NCBI GenBank assembly: GCA_040387035.1
Contig: JAZKEN010000027.1
Coordinates: 1 to 18,043, forward strand
DNA: 18,043 nt
From: Methylotenera_A sp040387035
GTDB lineage: Bacteria; Pseudomonadota; Gammaproteobacteria; Burkholderiales; Methylophilaceae
Reading direction: 5' to 3'
Shown here: in pieces, positions 7,749 to 15,156 of the stretch
Layout of the letters: the number at the start of each line of letters is the position of its first letter
How positions within the stretch are numbered: the stretch's first letter is position 1
The notes under the pieces: generated by a model
The model's input: the letters and a program-made list of their open reading frames with translations, nothing else
The model's database searches: none
Told to the model about the DNA's origin: nothing
Program-made: the position numbers and the translations under genes

Positions 7749-9278
7749 TTATTGAATCGCGGCAATTCTTGCTTCTAAAGCCAATTTGTCAATATTTGAA
7801 GCGTTTGCCTGGCTCAGCTGTAATGCGCGCTGGTAATAAGGCAAAGCTAGTTTTGGCTTACCCAATTGGTCCAGGCTAATCGCCAGATTAAAGGCATTAT
7901 CCGCACATGGATTAAGGCGGTACGCATCAAAATACGCCTGCTGCGCGTCAGACCATTGGTTTGAGTCAGCATAGTAATTACCCAATGTGGCGTGCAAACC
8001 TGCATCATCCGGCTGTTTAGCCAGCATGTTTTTAATACGGCTTTCACTGTTAACGTCATTTGGTGCTTGATTATCCAAATGAGCCACCAAATTAAAACCC
8101 AGCGCAATACTATTTTTTGGCTCTAATTCCAGCACTTTGCCGTACCAGCCATTTGCATCTTGCAAGCGGCCCTGCCTTTGCGCAATTGCACCCAAGCCCA
8201 ATAAAGCATCTACATTGCGCACATCGCGTTGCAACACTTGTTTATACAGCTTGATTGCCTCAGTATCGTTACCCGCGTTATAAGCATCGTAAGCACGCAT
8301 CAAAACAGGGTTTACGCTGGCTTGCTCCGTGTTTTTCGAGACTTGAATCGATGCGCTTTTTGAAGCTATTTGCACAAGGTTAGTCTTATTTGAATCACCA
8401 ACATAGCTGGATTCACGCTGTTTTGACTGTGTTAAATTCTGGCTTTCAGCATCGCGAGTATCAAAAGCTTTTTCATTTTGCGCTAAACGCAAGCTGTTGA
8501 TTGCCGCCATTGCTTTTGCTAATTTTTGGGGTTCGACCGGCGAAGCTTCTGGATTATTTCGAGTAGCTGCAGGTTCAGCAACAACTTTTTCGGCATCAAT
8601 ATTTGTAGAAACTGCACCGCTACTTTGATTCAATGCCACTGTTTCGGCTGGCTGGGCTTGTACTGTTTGGGGCGTAGCAACCGGTACCAGCGGGCGCTTT
8701 GCCAAAAATGTTAAATCAGAGCCGCTATCTGCCAGATGGTAAAAGTAGGCGCCGATTGCCGACAAAACAATTACTCCAACGCCAACTATAAAAGCTATTT
8801 TAGAGTTTTGATGATTGGCTTCAATGCGTTTTGCTGCAAACACATTGGCTGCATTTGTCTTGCTGGCGTTTATATTGTCAGCAGCGACATTCGCCATATT
8901 GCTAGTACCGGGGGTAAAAACCTTGCTTGGCAGTGGCACAGCCGCTTCAGCTTGCCTGACATGTGTTTGTTCACTGTTTTGTGGCTGATATTGAATGTTC
9001 AGCGCTGGCTTAAAAGCAGTATCCGGTTTAATCTTAGGCGATAACTCCAGCTCTAAGGCCGTTGCCGCCGCCAACTTTTCTGATGCAGTAGTGCTTAATC
9101 CACGGCTTGGCTCATTAAGGGCTGGATTCAACGCTGCCGGCTGGCGCTTATGATGAGGGGGGGGAGCACTCTTTGCTTGCAGCGCAAGTTCTGCTTCAGA
9201 TTGCTTTGCCTTTTGCTTGCCTTTAGCCGTTTGCGCCTCTTCCTGAGCTTTATCTAATGCTTTAATCAGTAAACTCAT
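7749..9278 (-). CDS. mshN: MshN-like TPR protein of the MSHA pilus
   Basis: A 509-aa protein with a cytoplasmic N-terminus (MSLLIKALDKAQEEAQ) that is rich in Ala, Lys and Gln, one membrane helix at about residues 161-181, a low-complexity periplasmic linker, and a C-terminal block of tetratricopeptide-like repeats from about 325 to 505 (for example AYNAGNDTEAIKLYKQVL, LGAIAQRQGRLQDANGWYGK, LGNYYADSNQWSDAQQAY). This is the architecture of MshN, and the gene occupies the usual place between mshL and mshE. The TPR domain probably meets the secretin or the periplasmic ring. Residues 39-41 are PPP encoded by a run of eight C, a possible slippage site. The start is an ATG 29 bp after the mshL stop, preceded by GGCAGG. 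The linker is expected to be poorly conserved. Confidence 0.85.
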   Translation of the reverse strand: MSLLIKALDKAQEEAQTAKGKQKAKQSEAELALQAKSAPPPHHKRQPAALNPALNEPSRGLSTTASEKLAAATALELELSPKIKPDTAFKPALNIQYQPQNSEQTHVRQAEAAVPLPSKVFTPGTSNMANVAADNINASKTNAANVFAAKRIEANHQNSKIAFIVGVGVIVLSAIGAYFYHLADSGSDLTFLAKRPLVPVATPQTVQAQPAETVALNQSSGAVSTNIDAEKVVAEPAATRNNPEASPVEPQKLAKAMAAINSLRLAQNEKAFDTRDAESQNLTQSKQRESSYVGDSNKTNLVQIASKSASIQVSKNTEQASVNPVLMRAYDAYNAGNDTEAIKLYKQVLQRDVRNVDALLGLGAIAQRQGRLQDANGWYGKVLELEPKNSIALGFNLVAHLDNQAPNDVNSESRIKNMLAKQPDDAGLHATLGNYYADSNQWSDAQQAYFDAYRLNPCADNAFNLAISLDQLGKPKLALPYYQRALQLSQANASNIDKLALEARIAAIQ

Positions 9279-9307
9279 GATTAACCTGCCTGCCAGCTAA
9301 CCACAGA

Positions 9308-11355
9308 TCAATTCGCTTCTTCCAGCACGTTTTGCAACTGCTGTGCGGGAAGATACTGTTTGTAGCTCAGTAACTCATCACTTTCCAGACTGGCATTGGT
9401 GATGACAGTTGGGCGCAAGAAGATCACTAGCTCTGTTTTCTTAGTACTATCGTCTTTGCCTTTGAACACGACACCCAAACCCGGGATATCCGCAAGTCCG
9501 GGCACTTTGTCAGAGTTCCGCGCAATCACATCCTGCATCAAACCGCCCAGCACCGCTGTGTTACCGGAAGAAACCTGCAGCAATGATTCCATCTCACGGA
9601 CCTGAATTTCGGGGATACCTTGATTATTAATCGCCGTGATATTCGGGTTAGGGTCCGGCACATAGCGAATCAGGCTTGAGATGGTTGGACGCACGTTAAT
9701 GTTCACATTGCCGATATCACTAATCTGCGGCGTCACACTCATGACGATACCGACCGGCACGGTGTTTGGGGTGGTGGTTATGCTATTTAATGTGCCGCCC
9801 ACGCTGCCGCCGATTGTGGATTGTTGCGCCTGCACCGTAAAATAAACCAAGTTATCGACCACTTTGAGTACAGCAGTTTGATTGTTCAGCACCATCAGTT
9901 TTGGGCTGGACAGCACTTTTGTGTCGCCAAATTGCTTAAGCAGGTTTATCGAAGCTGCGATATTGCCCAGTGCACTGGTAGGGTTGAAATAGCCCGCAAT
10001 CAAGCCGCCGCCTGTGCCACGCGTTTGCAACTGGCCAGGCGAAAAGGAGTCATTGTTAAGGCGCTGGCTAAATGTAAACCCACTGCTAGCGCCTACATTA
10101 CCTAAACGGCTCCAATCAATGCCGGCTTTAAAGCTATCACTGAGCTGCACTTCGACAATGGTCGCTTCTATCAATACCTGACGCTTTGCACTACCCATCA
10201 CTTTATCGATAAACTCCTGCACTTTTTCATGTTGTTTATTCGTGGCGCGTACACTGATGACCCCTGTTTCCGGATTGGCGATGACATTGGCGGCAAAAAG
10301 TGTTTTATATTCCGAACGCTGTTGATTGCGCTCCTCTTCTGCTGCTTTAGCGGCGTCTGCCAAAGCACTAATTGTAGACGCTGCCGCGTTAGGCCCCGTA
10401 CTTTGCGCATTGGTTTCCGGAGCGCTTCCGAAGCGGGTCACAATCACTTCCTTATCTGTTTCGGCCAGCAGTTCTTTCAGGTTTTGGATCAAAGACTCCC
10501 ACAGGTGATTTTTGGAACTGCTATCAACCGATGTACGCGAACTGTTATTGGCACCGTTTCCGCTGGTGCTGGTGGTGGACACCGAACCATTTGCACCGGT
10601 GCTGGCACTCTGCCCTGTGCTGGAAATTTCAGCGGCTGCCCCAATAAAGCCTTTGGTATCGCGGTTCATATTCACGTAATCTATTTTGTAGATCCGTAAA
10701 ACAGGCTGATCGGGGACAATGTAAAGTACATTGCCATCCATCCGGTAGGTCAAGTCCACCTGCTTGGCCAAACGCTCCAAAATCGCTGGCAGGGTTTGGT
10801 CTACCGCATTGAGCGTCACCCGGCCTTGTATGCTGGGATGAATATCAATATTGAGCTTACTCTCACGCGCCAGCGCAAATAAAATTTCCTTTACCGGCAC
10901 CTCGTTCACTACCACGCTATAGGTTTGCAATTTATTGGTGGCTTTAGGCACAGGCAACTGCGGATTGCTACGAATGGGTTTGGGGATGGGTGCTGAAATA
11001 GCGGCCTGCTGACTTGCCGCCTGATTATTTTGCTGCGCTGGCAAATTGCCATCGATGTGGCCTTTTGATGCAGGCACTTTTGACTCATGTGCACNNNNNN
11101 NNNNNNNNNNNNNNNNNNNNNNNNNNNNNNNNNNNNNNNNNNNNNNNNNNNNNNNNNNNNNNNNNNNNNNNNNNNNNNNNNNNNNNNNNNNNNNGGCAAA
11201 TTGCCATCGATGTGGCCTTTTGATGCAGGCACTTTTGACTCATGTGCACATCCTGCCGCAACCATGCTGATTGCGAAGAGTAAGCTTAACTTCAATTGAT
11301 GGATTTGAATTTTGCTTATTTGAGCTTTGCTTATTTGACTCTTTTTGTTATGCAC
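9308..11355 (-). CDS. mshL: MSHA-type outer-membrane secretin MshL (interrupted by an assembly gap)
   Basis: This is the secretin through which the pilus crosses the outer membrane. As written, it is split by 100 Ns and shifted in frame. Deleting 155 bases (one of two identical 55-base copies plus the Ns) joins the parts into a single frame of 630 aa. The chosen start is the GTG at 11355, with AGGGAG ten bases upstream; a TTG at 11418 and a TTG at 11295 are alternatives. The restored N-terminus has a lipoprotein signal ending VAAGC (Cys 36), so pilotin-independent outer-membrane targeting is likely. An STN-type N-domain follows (about 91-160), then a Ser/Thr/Gly/Asn-rich linker (about 192-230), a further N-domain, and the secretin core from about 365. 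Near the end are VREMESLLQVSSGNTAVLGG and LADIPGLGVVFKG, typical of the family. It sits between mshM and mshN, its usual neighbours. Confidence 0.92.
11040..11094. repeat. 55-bp contig-end overlap, left copy
   Basis: These 55 bases, beginning ggcaaattgcc and ending catgtgcac, are identical to the 55 bases that begin directly after the N gap. The copy ends exactly at the first N. Both copies encode the same part of MshL. The arrangement fits two contigs that share one k-mer-sized overlap and were scaffolded without merging. It is not a biological duplication. Confidence 0.93.
11095..11194. other. Scaffold gap of 100 Ns
   Basis: Exactly 100 N characters, the conventional placeholder for a gap of unknown size. 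The identical 55-base ends on either side indicate that the true gap length is minus 55, meaning no sequence is missing. Any reading frame translated across it is artificial. Confidence 0.97.
11195..11249. repeat. 55-bp contig-end overlap, right copy
   Basis: This is the exact second copy of the 55 bases before the gap; it starts at the first base after the Ns. Joined to the left copy, it restores the MshL frame through ESKVPASKGHIDGNLPAQQ. Confidence 0.93.
11311..11338. repeat. Two copies of a 13-bp repeat, period 15, in the mshL leader
   Basis: The sequence tttgcttatttga occurs at 11311-11323 and again at 11326-11338, giving a period of 15 bases, or five codons. On the minus strand it encodes the repeat QISKAQISKI in the basic region before the hydrophobic core of the MshL lipoprotein signal peptide. 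It looks like a small in-frame duplication that lengthened the n-region. Confidence 0.7.
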
Positions 11356-11434
11356 GACGCGCCTGCTCCCTAATAACCACACACCTTGTGTTATCGCATA
11401 TGCTGGGCTAAATTGCAATATTAAGCACTTGAAT

Positions 11435-11459
11435 CGTTTATAAGTTTTAGTTATAAACG
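11435..11459. promoter_or_regulatory. Perfect 9-bp inverted repeat between mshM and mshL
   Basis: CGTTTATAA (11435-11443) and TTATAAACG (11451-11459) are perfect reverse complements separated by seven bases. The element starts eight bases beyond the mshM stop and lies about 80 bp before the chosen mshL start. There is no T-run after it on either strand, so it does not look like an intrinsic terminator. It could be an operator for a dimeric regulator, or an RNA stem-loop that protects or separates the mshM and downstream messages. Its function is inferred only from symmetry and position. Confidence 0.5.
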
Positions 11460-11466
11460 TAGGGAT

Positions 11467-12840
11467 TCACAGACTTTTTTGTGTTTCTTTAAGAATACCA
11501 GCAATGGTGCGCAATTGCGGCTGGTTTTTCTGTATCTCAACCGGCAGTTTTTTAAGCGCTTGTGTAGCTTCAAGCCGGCTAGAATAGCTACCATATAAAA
11601 CTGTTAAAAAAGGTTGCGCGCCCATACCTTTAGCAACGGTCGATGTGCGGTAAACATATAGATTATCCAGTTCCACCTGTTGGCTTAAACGATTTAAATC
11701 GTTCAAAATTTGCGCATCGCTATAGCCACCCATTAGCTGGATGCTCACGGTTGTAGGCGCCTGGCTGGCAAGCCAGCTTTCCGTTACTGCCAAACGACGA
11801 TTCAATATAGACTCTTGCGGCGCTATCGCCTTCACTTCTGCTACAGGCACAACTAGCGCTGGCTTAGCTGTTGCGGCAACCGGTGCCACTGGTTTAGCTG
11901 CTGGCGCGCTTAATTTGACCGCAGGCTTTTGCAGCATAGCGTTCAGCCCATAACCACCAGCCAATCCCAGCAGCAGCAAACCAAACCACATGATGATTTG
12001 CGATGGCCTGGCGCTTAATTTGGCTTTTTCAGCACCAAACTCGCTATCTTTAATGGCGGCGCGAACTTGTTTTTGTGTGACTTGGTAAACGTTATCGGCA
12101 AAAGCGGCCAGCAAGGCTTTATCAGCCAGGATATTGACACGCCTTACCAAGCCTTGCGCAGATGAGGCAATGCTGTTGATCGCCGCTTTTGTGAACAGGT
12201 GCGGCCCAAAATAACCGGCAGCGCGCAACCTAAAAATCAGATACTCGCCAATCTCTTTGGGCTGTAACGGCGCCAGATTAAAGCTGTGGGTAATGCGCTC
12301 GCGCAGTTGACGGATATGCGTCTGGTTTAAATTGTCATCCAGCTCAGGCTGTCCAAACAACACAATTTGCAGCAATTTATCGTGATTGGTTTCAAGGTTA
12401 GACAAGAGCCGTATCTCTTCCAGGGTGGCCAACGGCATGCCCTGCGCTTCTTCTACAAAAATCACAACTTGCTTGCCCGCCGCATGACGCGCCAGCAAAT
12501 GACTTTGCAAGACCTGCATCACTTTTAGGCGGTCTGCGTTTTTCGGCAGCTTTAATTGCAACTCAAACGCTATTGCATGCAAGATATCTTCTGGCGCCAC
12601 ACTGGGGTTTGCTAGATAAATGCTTTCAATTTTCTCTGGCAACAGCGTTTGCAACATGCGGCACAACATGGTTTTGCCGCTACCTACCTCGCCCACCACC
12701 TTGATAATGCCTTCGCCATTTAAAATGGCATAAATCAAAGCATCTAAAACAGCGCCACGCTTGCCACCCGTGTAAAAAACTTCTGTATTGGGAGTGATTT
12801 TGAATGGCGGTTCTTTTAAACCAAAGTGGGCGTAGTACAT
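11467..12840 (-). CDS. mshM: MshM: ExeA/GspA-type AAA+ ATPase with a C-terminal SPOR-like domain
   Basis: A 457-aa protein. It begins MYYAHFGLKEPPFKITPN, the start typical of the ExeA/MshM family, with Walker A GEVGSGKT (50-57), Walker B VVIFVEEAQ (about 125-133) and an AAA+ domain to about residue 265. A membrane helix follows at about 281-303, then an Ala/Pro/Lys/Val-rich periplasmic linker (about 304-345). The last 90 residues (about 363-452), with VSIQLMGGYSDAQILNDLNR and FLTVLYGSYSSRLEATQALK, have the look of a SPOR domain, which binds glycan strands lacking stem peptides. Members of the ExeA family help secretins assemble through the peptidoglycan, so a wall-binding C-terminus fits the role. 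The ATG has an AAAGAAG just upstream. It is followed by a 111-bp gap to mshL and preceded by a 160-bp gap with a candidate promoter, so it is probably the first gene of the pilus operon. Confidence 0.9.
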   Translation of the reverse strand: MYYAHFGLKEPPFKITPNTEVFYTGGKRGAVLDALIYAILNGEGIIKVVGEVGSGKTMLCRMLQTLLPEKIESIYLANPSVAPEDILHAIAFELQLKLPKNADRLKVMQVLQSHLLARHAAGKQVVIFVEEAQGMPLATLEEIRLLSNLETNHDKLLQIVLFGQPELDDNLNQTHIRQLRERITHSFNLAPLQPKEIGEYLIFRLRAAGYFGPHLFTKAAINSIASSAQGLVRRVNILADKALLAAFADNVYQVTQKQVRAAIKDSEFGAEKAKLSARPSQIIMWFGLLLLGLAGGYGLNAMLQKPAVKLSAPAAKPVAPVAATAKPALVVPVAEVKAIAPQESILNRRLAVTESWLASQAPTTVSIQLMGGYSDAQILNDLNRLSQQVELDNLYVYRTSTVAKGMGAQPFLTVLYGSYSSRLEATQALKKLPVEIQKNQPQLRTIAGILKETQKSL

Positions 12841-12877
12841 GGCTTCTTTATAAAATTAATAAATCGCTTGATTTAAG

Positions 12878-12907
12878 ATAGTAGGATTGGCAGTCGCTTA
12901 GAACCAA
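12878..12907 (-). promoter_or_regulatory. Candidate sigma-70 promoter of the msh operon
   Basis: On the minus strand TTGGTT (12902-12907), an 18-base spacer and TACTAT (12878-12883) form a moderate sigma-70 match about 40 bp before the mshM ATG. A small hairpin (CGCTT, six-base loop, AAGCG; 12895-12910) covers the -35 box. By eye I found no convincing -24/-12 sigma-54 element in this gap. Confidence is low because the -35 match is only partial. Confidence 0.3.
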
Positions 12908-13000
12908 GCGCAATTGGGCGAGTGAGCACGGCGAGCTTTCAAGCCCGAGGCTTTCAATCATTGGCCAACAACACAATGCGCCCAAAGCAAACCGGTTCAC

Positions 13001-14437
13001 TTACTTTTCTTCTTGCAGCTGAATGCGGCTATACAGCGTCGTACGGTTAATGCCCAGCATTTTCGCAGCCTGGCTTAAGTTACCGTGCGTGATCTTCATT
13101 GCCGCTTCCACGTAAGCTTTTTCCCAGGATTTTAATACTTGGTCTAAATTAACATTGGCCTCATTTTGTAAATGCTGCAGCGCGTAGCCGGATAAATCAC
13201 CGCTGTTGCTCACGGTTGGCACGCCATCAATCTCGTTTTGGCGCGACAAATCCAATTCTGCCGAAAGCTGCACTTCATTGACGGTTTGCCCCGCATATTT
13301 GGCAATCAGGCGAATAATAATATTGCGCAACTCGCGCACATTGCCTGGGAAATGGTAGCTTAACCAGCGCGATTGCGCTTTTGCATCCAGCTTGAACGAT
13401 TGCTGGCCAGTTTCGCGCGCATAAAAATCATTAAAGTGTTGCAGCAAAACCAGGCTATCTTCGGCTAAATCGCGTAATGGCGGCACTTTGACGGCAAAAA
13501 CACTTAAGCGGTGATACAGGTCTGACCTGAAGTTACCTGCACGCACTTCTGCACGCAAATCCCTGTTGGTTGCCGCGACCACGCGTGCCTTGCTTTTGCG
13601 CACCTGGGTTTCACCGACACGGGTATAATCGCCATTTTCCAGCACGCGCAGCAGTTTGGCCTGCATTTCTAGCGGCAATTCGCCGATTTCATCCAGGAAA
13701 AGCGTGCCTTCAATCGCATCTTCAAAATAGCCAGTATTAGCGGCATTAGCGCCGGTAAATGCGCCTTTTGCATGCCCAAATAAAATTGATTCTGCCAACA
13801 TCGGCGAAATTGCCGCGCAGTTAATGGACAGGTAAGGCGCTTTGGAGCGCTTGCTAAAACGGTGGAAATTGCTGGCGACGCGCTCTTTACCTGCGCCAGA
13901 CTCCCCTTCAATCAATACCGGAAAAGGCGAATCGGCAAATTGACGGATCTGCGTGATCAAGGTTTGCATTGGCAAACTTTCGCCAATCATGCCGCCATTT
14001 TTATCCTCTGCTTTTTCGGTTAGTGCTTGTTCGCTTAATTCAACACTTTGGACTTTTAATGAATTTAACAGCAGCTCTTTTAGCTTATCGACATCACAAG
14101 GTTTAGGGATAAAATCCAGCGCCCCCAGCGCCAATGCATGCTTCACATTCACATCATCACTTTGGCCGGAAAGCACATGTATCTTCATGCTAGGCGAATG
14201 CGCCAGCAACTCACCGATCATCTTAAAACCTTCATCAGGCTTATGTTGTGCGGGAGGTAAGCCCAAATCGACCAAAGCCAGTGCTGGCGGCTCATCCAAT
14301 TGCCTTAATAAACTTTTTGCCTGTGCACGCGAGTCTGCCACACACACCTCGAAGTGTTTACTAAGCACATAATGCAGGGTATCGGTAATGAGTGGGTCAT
14401 CATCAATAATGATGAGTACCGGACGCACTTCAGCCAT
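13001..14437 (-). CDS. Sigma-54-dependent response regulator (NtrC family)
   Basis: A 478-aa regulator with three domains. The receiver (about 5-120) has the acidic pocket IIDDDP, phospho-acceptor Asp57 in ALVDLGLPP, Ser90 and Lys112 in FIPKPC. The AAA+ sigma-54 activation domain has Walker A GESGAGKE (178-185), an intact GAFTGA loop (225-230) that contacts sigma-54, and Walker B GTLFLDEIGELP (244-255). The C-terminus (about 453-478) is a Fis-type helix-turn-helix, NLSQAAKMLGINRTTLYSRI. It should therefore activate sigma-54 promoters when phosphorylated. No sensor kinase is encoded in the window. The start ATG has an excellent AAGGAA five bases upstream and a good sigma-70 promoter. It lies directly upstream of mshM on the same strand, so control of the pilus genes is plausible, but no binding site has been shown. 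The subfamily with DLGLPP and SGQ resembles regulators found beside pilus and PEP-CTERM clusters. Confidence 0.93.
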   Translation of the reverse strand: MAEVRPVLIIIDDDPLITDTLHYVLSKHFEVCVADSRAQAKSLLRQLDEPPALALVDLGLPPAQHKPDEGFKMIGELLAHSPSMKIHVLSGQSDDVNVKHALALGALDFIPKPCDVDKLKELLLNSLKVQSVELSEQALTEKAEDKNGGMIGESLPMQTLITQIRQFADSPFPVLIEGESGAGKERVASNFHRFSKRSKAPYLSINCAAISPMLAESILFGHAKGAFTGANAANTGYFEDAIEGTLFLDEIGELPLEMQAKLLRVLENGDYTRVGETQVRKSKARVVAATNRDLRAEVRAGNFRSDLYHRLSVFAVKVPPLRDLAEDSLVLLQHFNDFYARETGQQSFKLDAKAQSRWLSYHFPGNVRELRNIIIRLIAKYAGQTVNEVQLSAELDLSRQNEIDGVPTVSNSGDLSGYALQHLQNEANVNLDQVLKSWEKAYVEAAMKITHGNLSQAAKMLGINRTTLYSRIQLQEEK

Positions 14438-14483
14438 TGATTTTCCTTATAATTGAAACGATTATTGATTTTTTGTTAAATAT

Positions 14484-14512
14484 ACTATAACCGTTAAAAA
14501 GCAGGCTATCAA
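14484..14512 (-). promoter_or_regulatory. Sigma-70 promoter of the response regulator gene
   Basis: On the minus strand TTGATA (14507-14512) and TATAGT (14484-14489) are separated by exactly 17 bases. Each box matches the sigma-70 consensus at five of six positions. Transcription should begin near 14477, giving a leader of about 40 bases that carries the AAGGAA ribosome binding site. This is the best promoter-like sequence in the window and suggests that the regulator is made independently of the genes upstream. Confidence 0.6.
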
Positions 14513-14616
14513 TCTTAAGTTTACAAAAGTGATTAATGCTAAATATTAGCTTGCCAATATTGACCGGGAGGCTTGCGTATCGCAGCCATCCGCAAGGGCT
14601 AAAGGGCAAAGGCACC

Positions 14617-15156
14617 CTAGCGCTGGCGACGATTGTGTTGACCATCCTCTGGCCGATTATGCCTTGATGGATTAAGACTTGATCGATTATTGCCTACCCC
14701 AAGCGAACCCCTATTAACGTAAGGCCTTAGGTGCTTAAATCGATGCGCTGGCCTGACACCCAGTATCCATGGTGGTATTGCCGATTGTTCAGCAGCGAGC
14801 GTCTGTCTTTGCAGCAGCTCTAACTTTTGCTTTTCAATCGCAATTGCCTGCTGCTCTCTAAACTCTTTTTGCTGTTGTTGTCGCTCGGCTTCAGCGGCAG
14901 CAGCACGCTGTTCAGAAAGTGCAATAGCCCTGTCGGTTCGTTCACGCGCTAAAATCTGGTCTTCTATCGGTGCATCAGGCACATTTTTAAGCTTGCGCAG
15001 TGTTTTATCGGGACAAGGCTCATCCTGATAGGTTAATTGATTATTTCCGCCTTTGCAGACAAAAATTTCCGCCTGCGCCTGGCACGACAACAGCAAGGCA
15101 AACAAGCAGTAAGCAGGCGTTTTATTCATCAATTTGATTGAGCTTATATTGAGCAT
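14617..15156 (-). CDS. Secreted DUF4124-type protein with coiled coil
   Basis: A 179-aa protein from the ATG at 15156; the internal ATG at 15129 (MNKTPAYCLFALLLS) gives a more standard signal peptide of about 20 residues, cut after AQA. The mature N-terminus EIFVCKGGNNQLTYQDEPCP matches the DUF4124 domain, a short two-cysteine module common in proteobacterial periplasmic proteins whose function is not established. A charged, Gln-rich coiled coil follows (ILARERTDRAIAL to about residue 125), then a basic, Asn/Arg-rich tail with no recognised motif. The first ATG overlaps the end of the diguanylate cyclase gene by 13 bp, so the two are probably cotranscribed. It is followed by a 179-bp gap before the response regulator. 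Confidence 0.75.
   Translation of the reverse strand: MLNISSIKLMNKTPAYCLFALLLSCQAQAEIFVCKGGNNQLTYQDEPCPDKTLRKLKNVPDAPIEDQILARERTDRAIALSEQRAAAAEAERQQQQKEFREQQAIAIEKQKLELLQRQTLAAEQSAIPPWILGVRPAHRFKHLRPYVNRGSLGVGNNRSSLNPSRHNRPEDGQHNRRQR

Noticed and set aside
9308..11077. MshL starting at the GTG at 11077
   Set aside because: That GTG is an internal Val codon in the repeated contig end; using it would drop the lipoprotein signal peptide.
10909..11418. Frame reading through the N gap as a 169-aa protein
   Set aside because: It joins the true MshL N-terminus to an out-of-frame tail because the gap and duplicated 55 bases shift the frame by two.
744..12840. A type II secretion system rather than an MSHA-type pilus
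   Set aside because: Secretin, GspE, GspF and GspL-like parts are shared, but MshM, MshN, the MshEN form of the ATPase and the lack of GspC, GspD, GspH, GspI and GspJ set point to MSHA type.
12961..13000. GG-N10-GC spacing as a sigma-54 promoter before mshM
   Set aside because: A spacing match (ccGGtttgctttggGCg) exists on the minus strand just after the regulator's stop, but the flanking bases do not fit TGGCAC or TTGCA and it is far from mshM.
14572..14596. CTTGCG/CGCAAG stem as terminator of the cyclase-DUF4124 operon
   Set aside because: The loop is 13 bases and no T-run follows on the minus strand.
14430..14645. 71-codon minus-strand frame between the response regulator and the DUF4124 gene
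   Set aside because: It overlaps both neighbours' ends and the regulator's promoter and ribosome binding site, and its sequence is not protein-like; the gap is better read as the regulator's control region.
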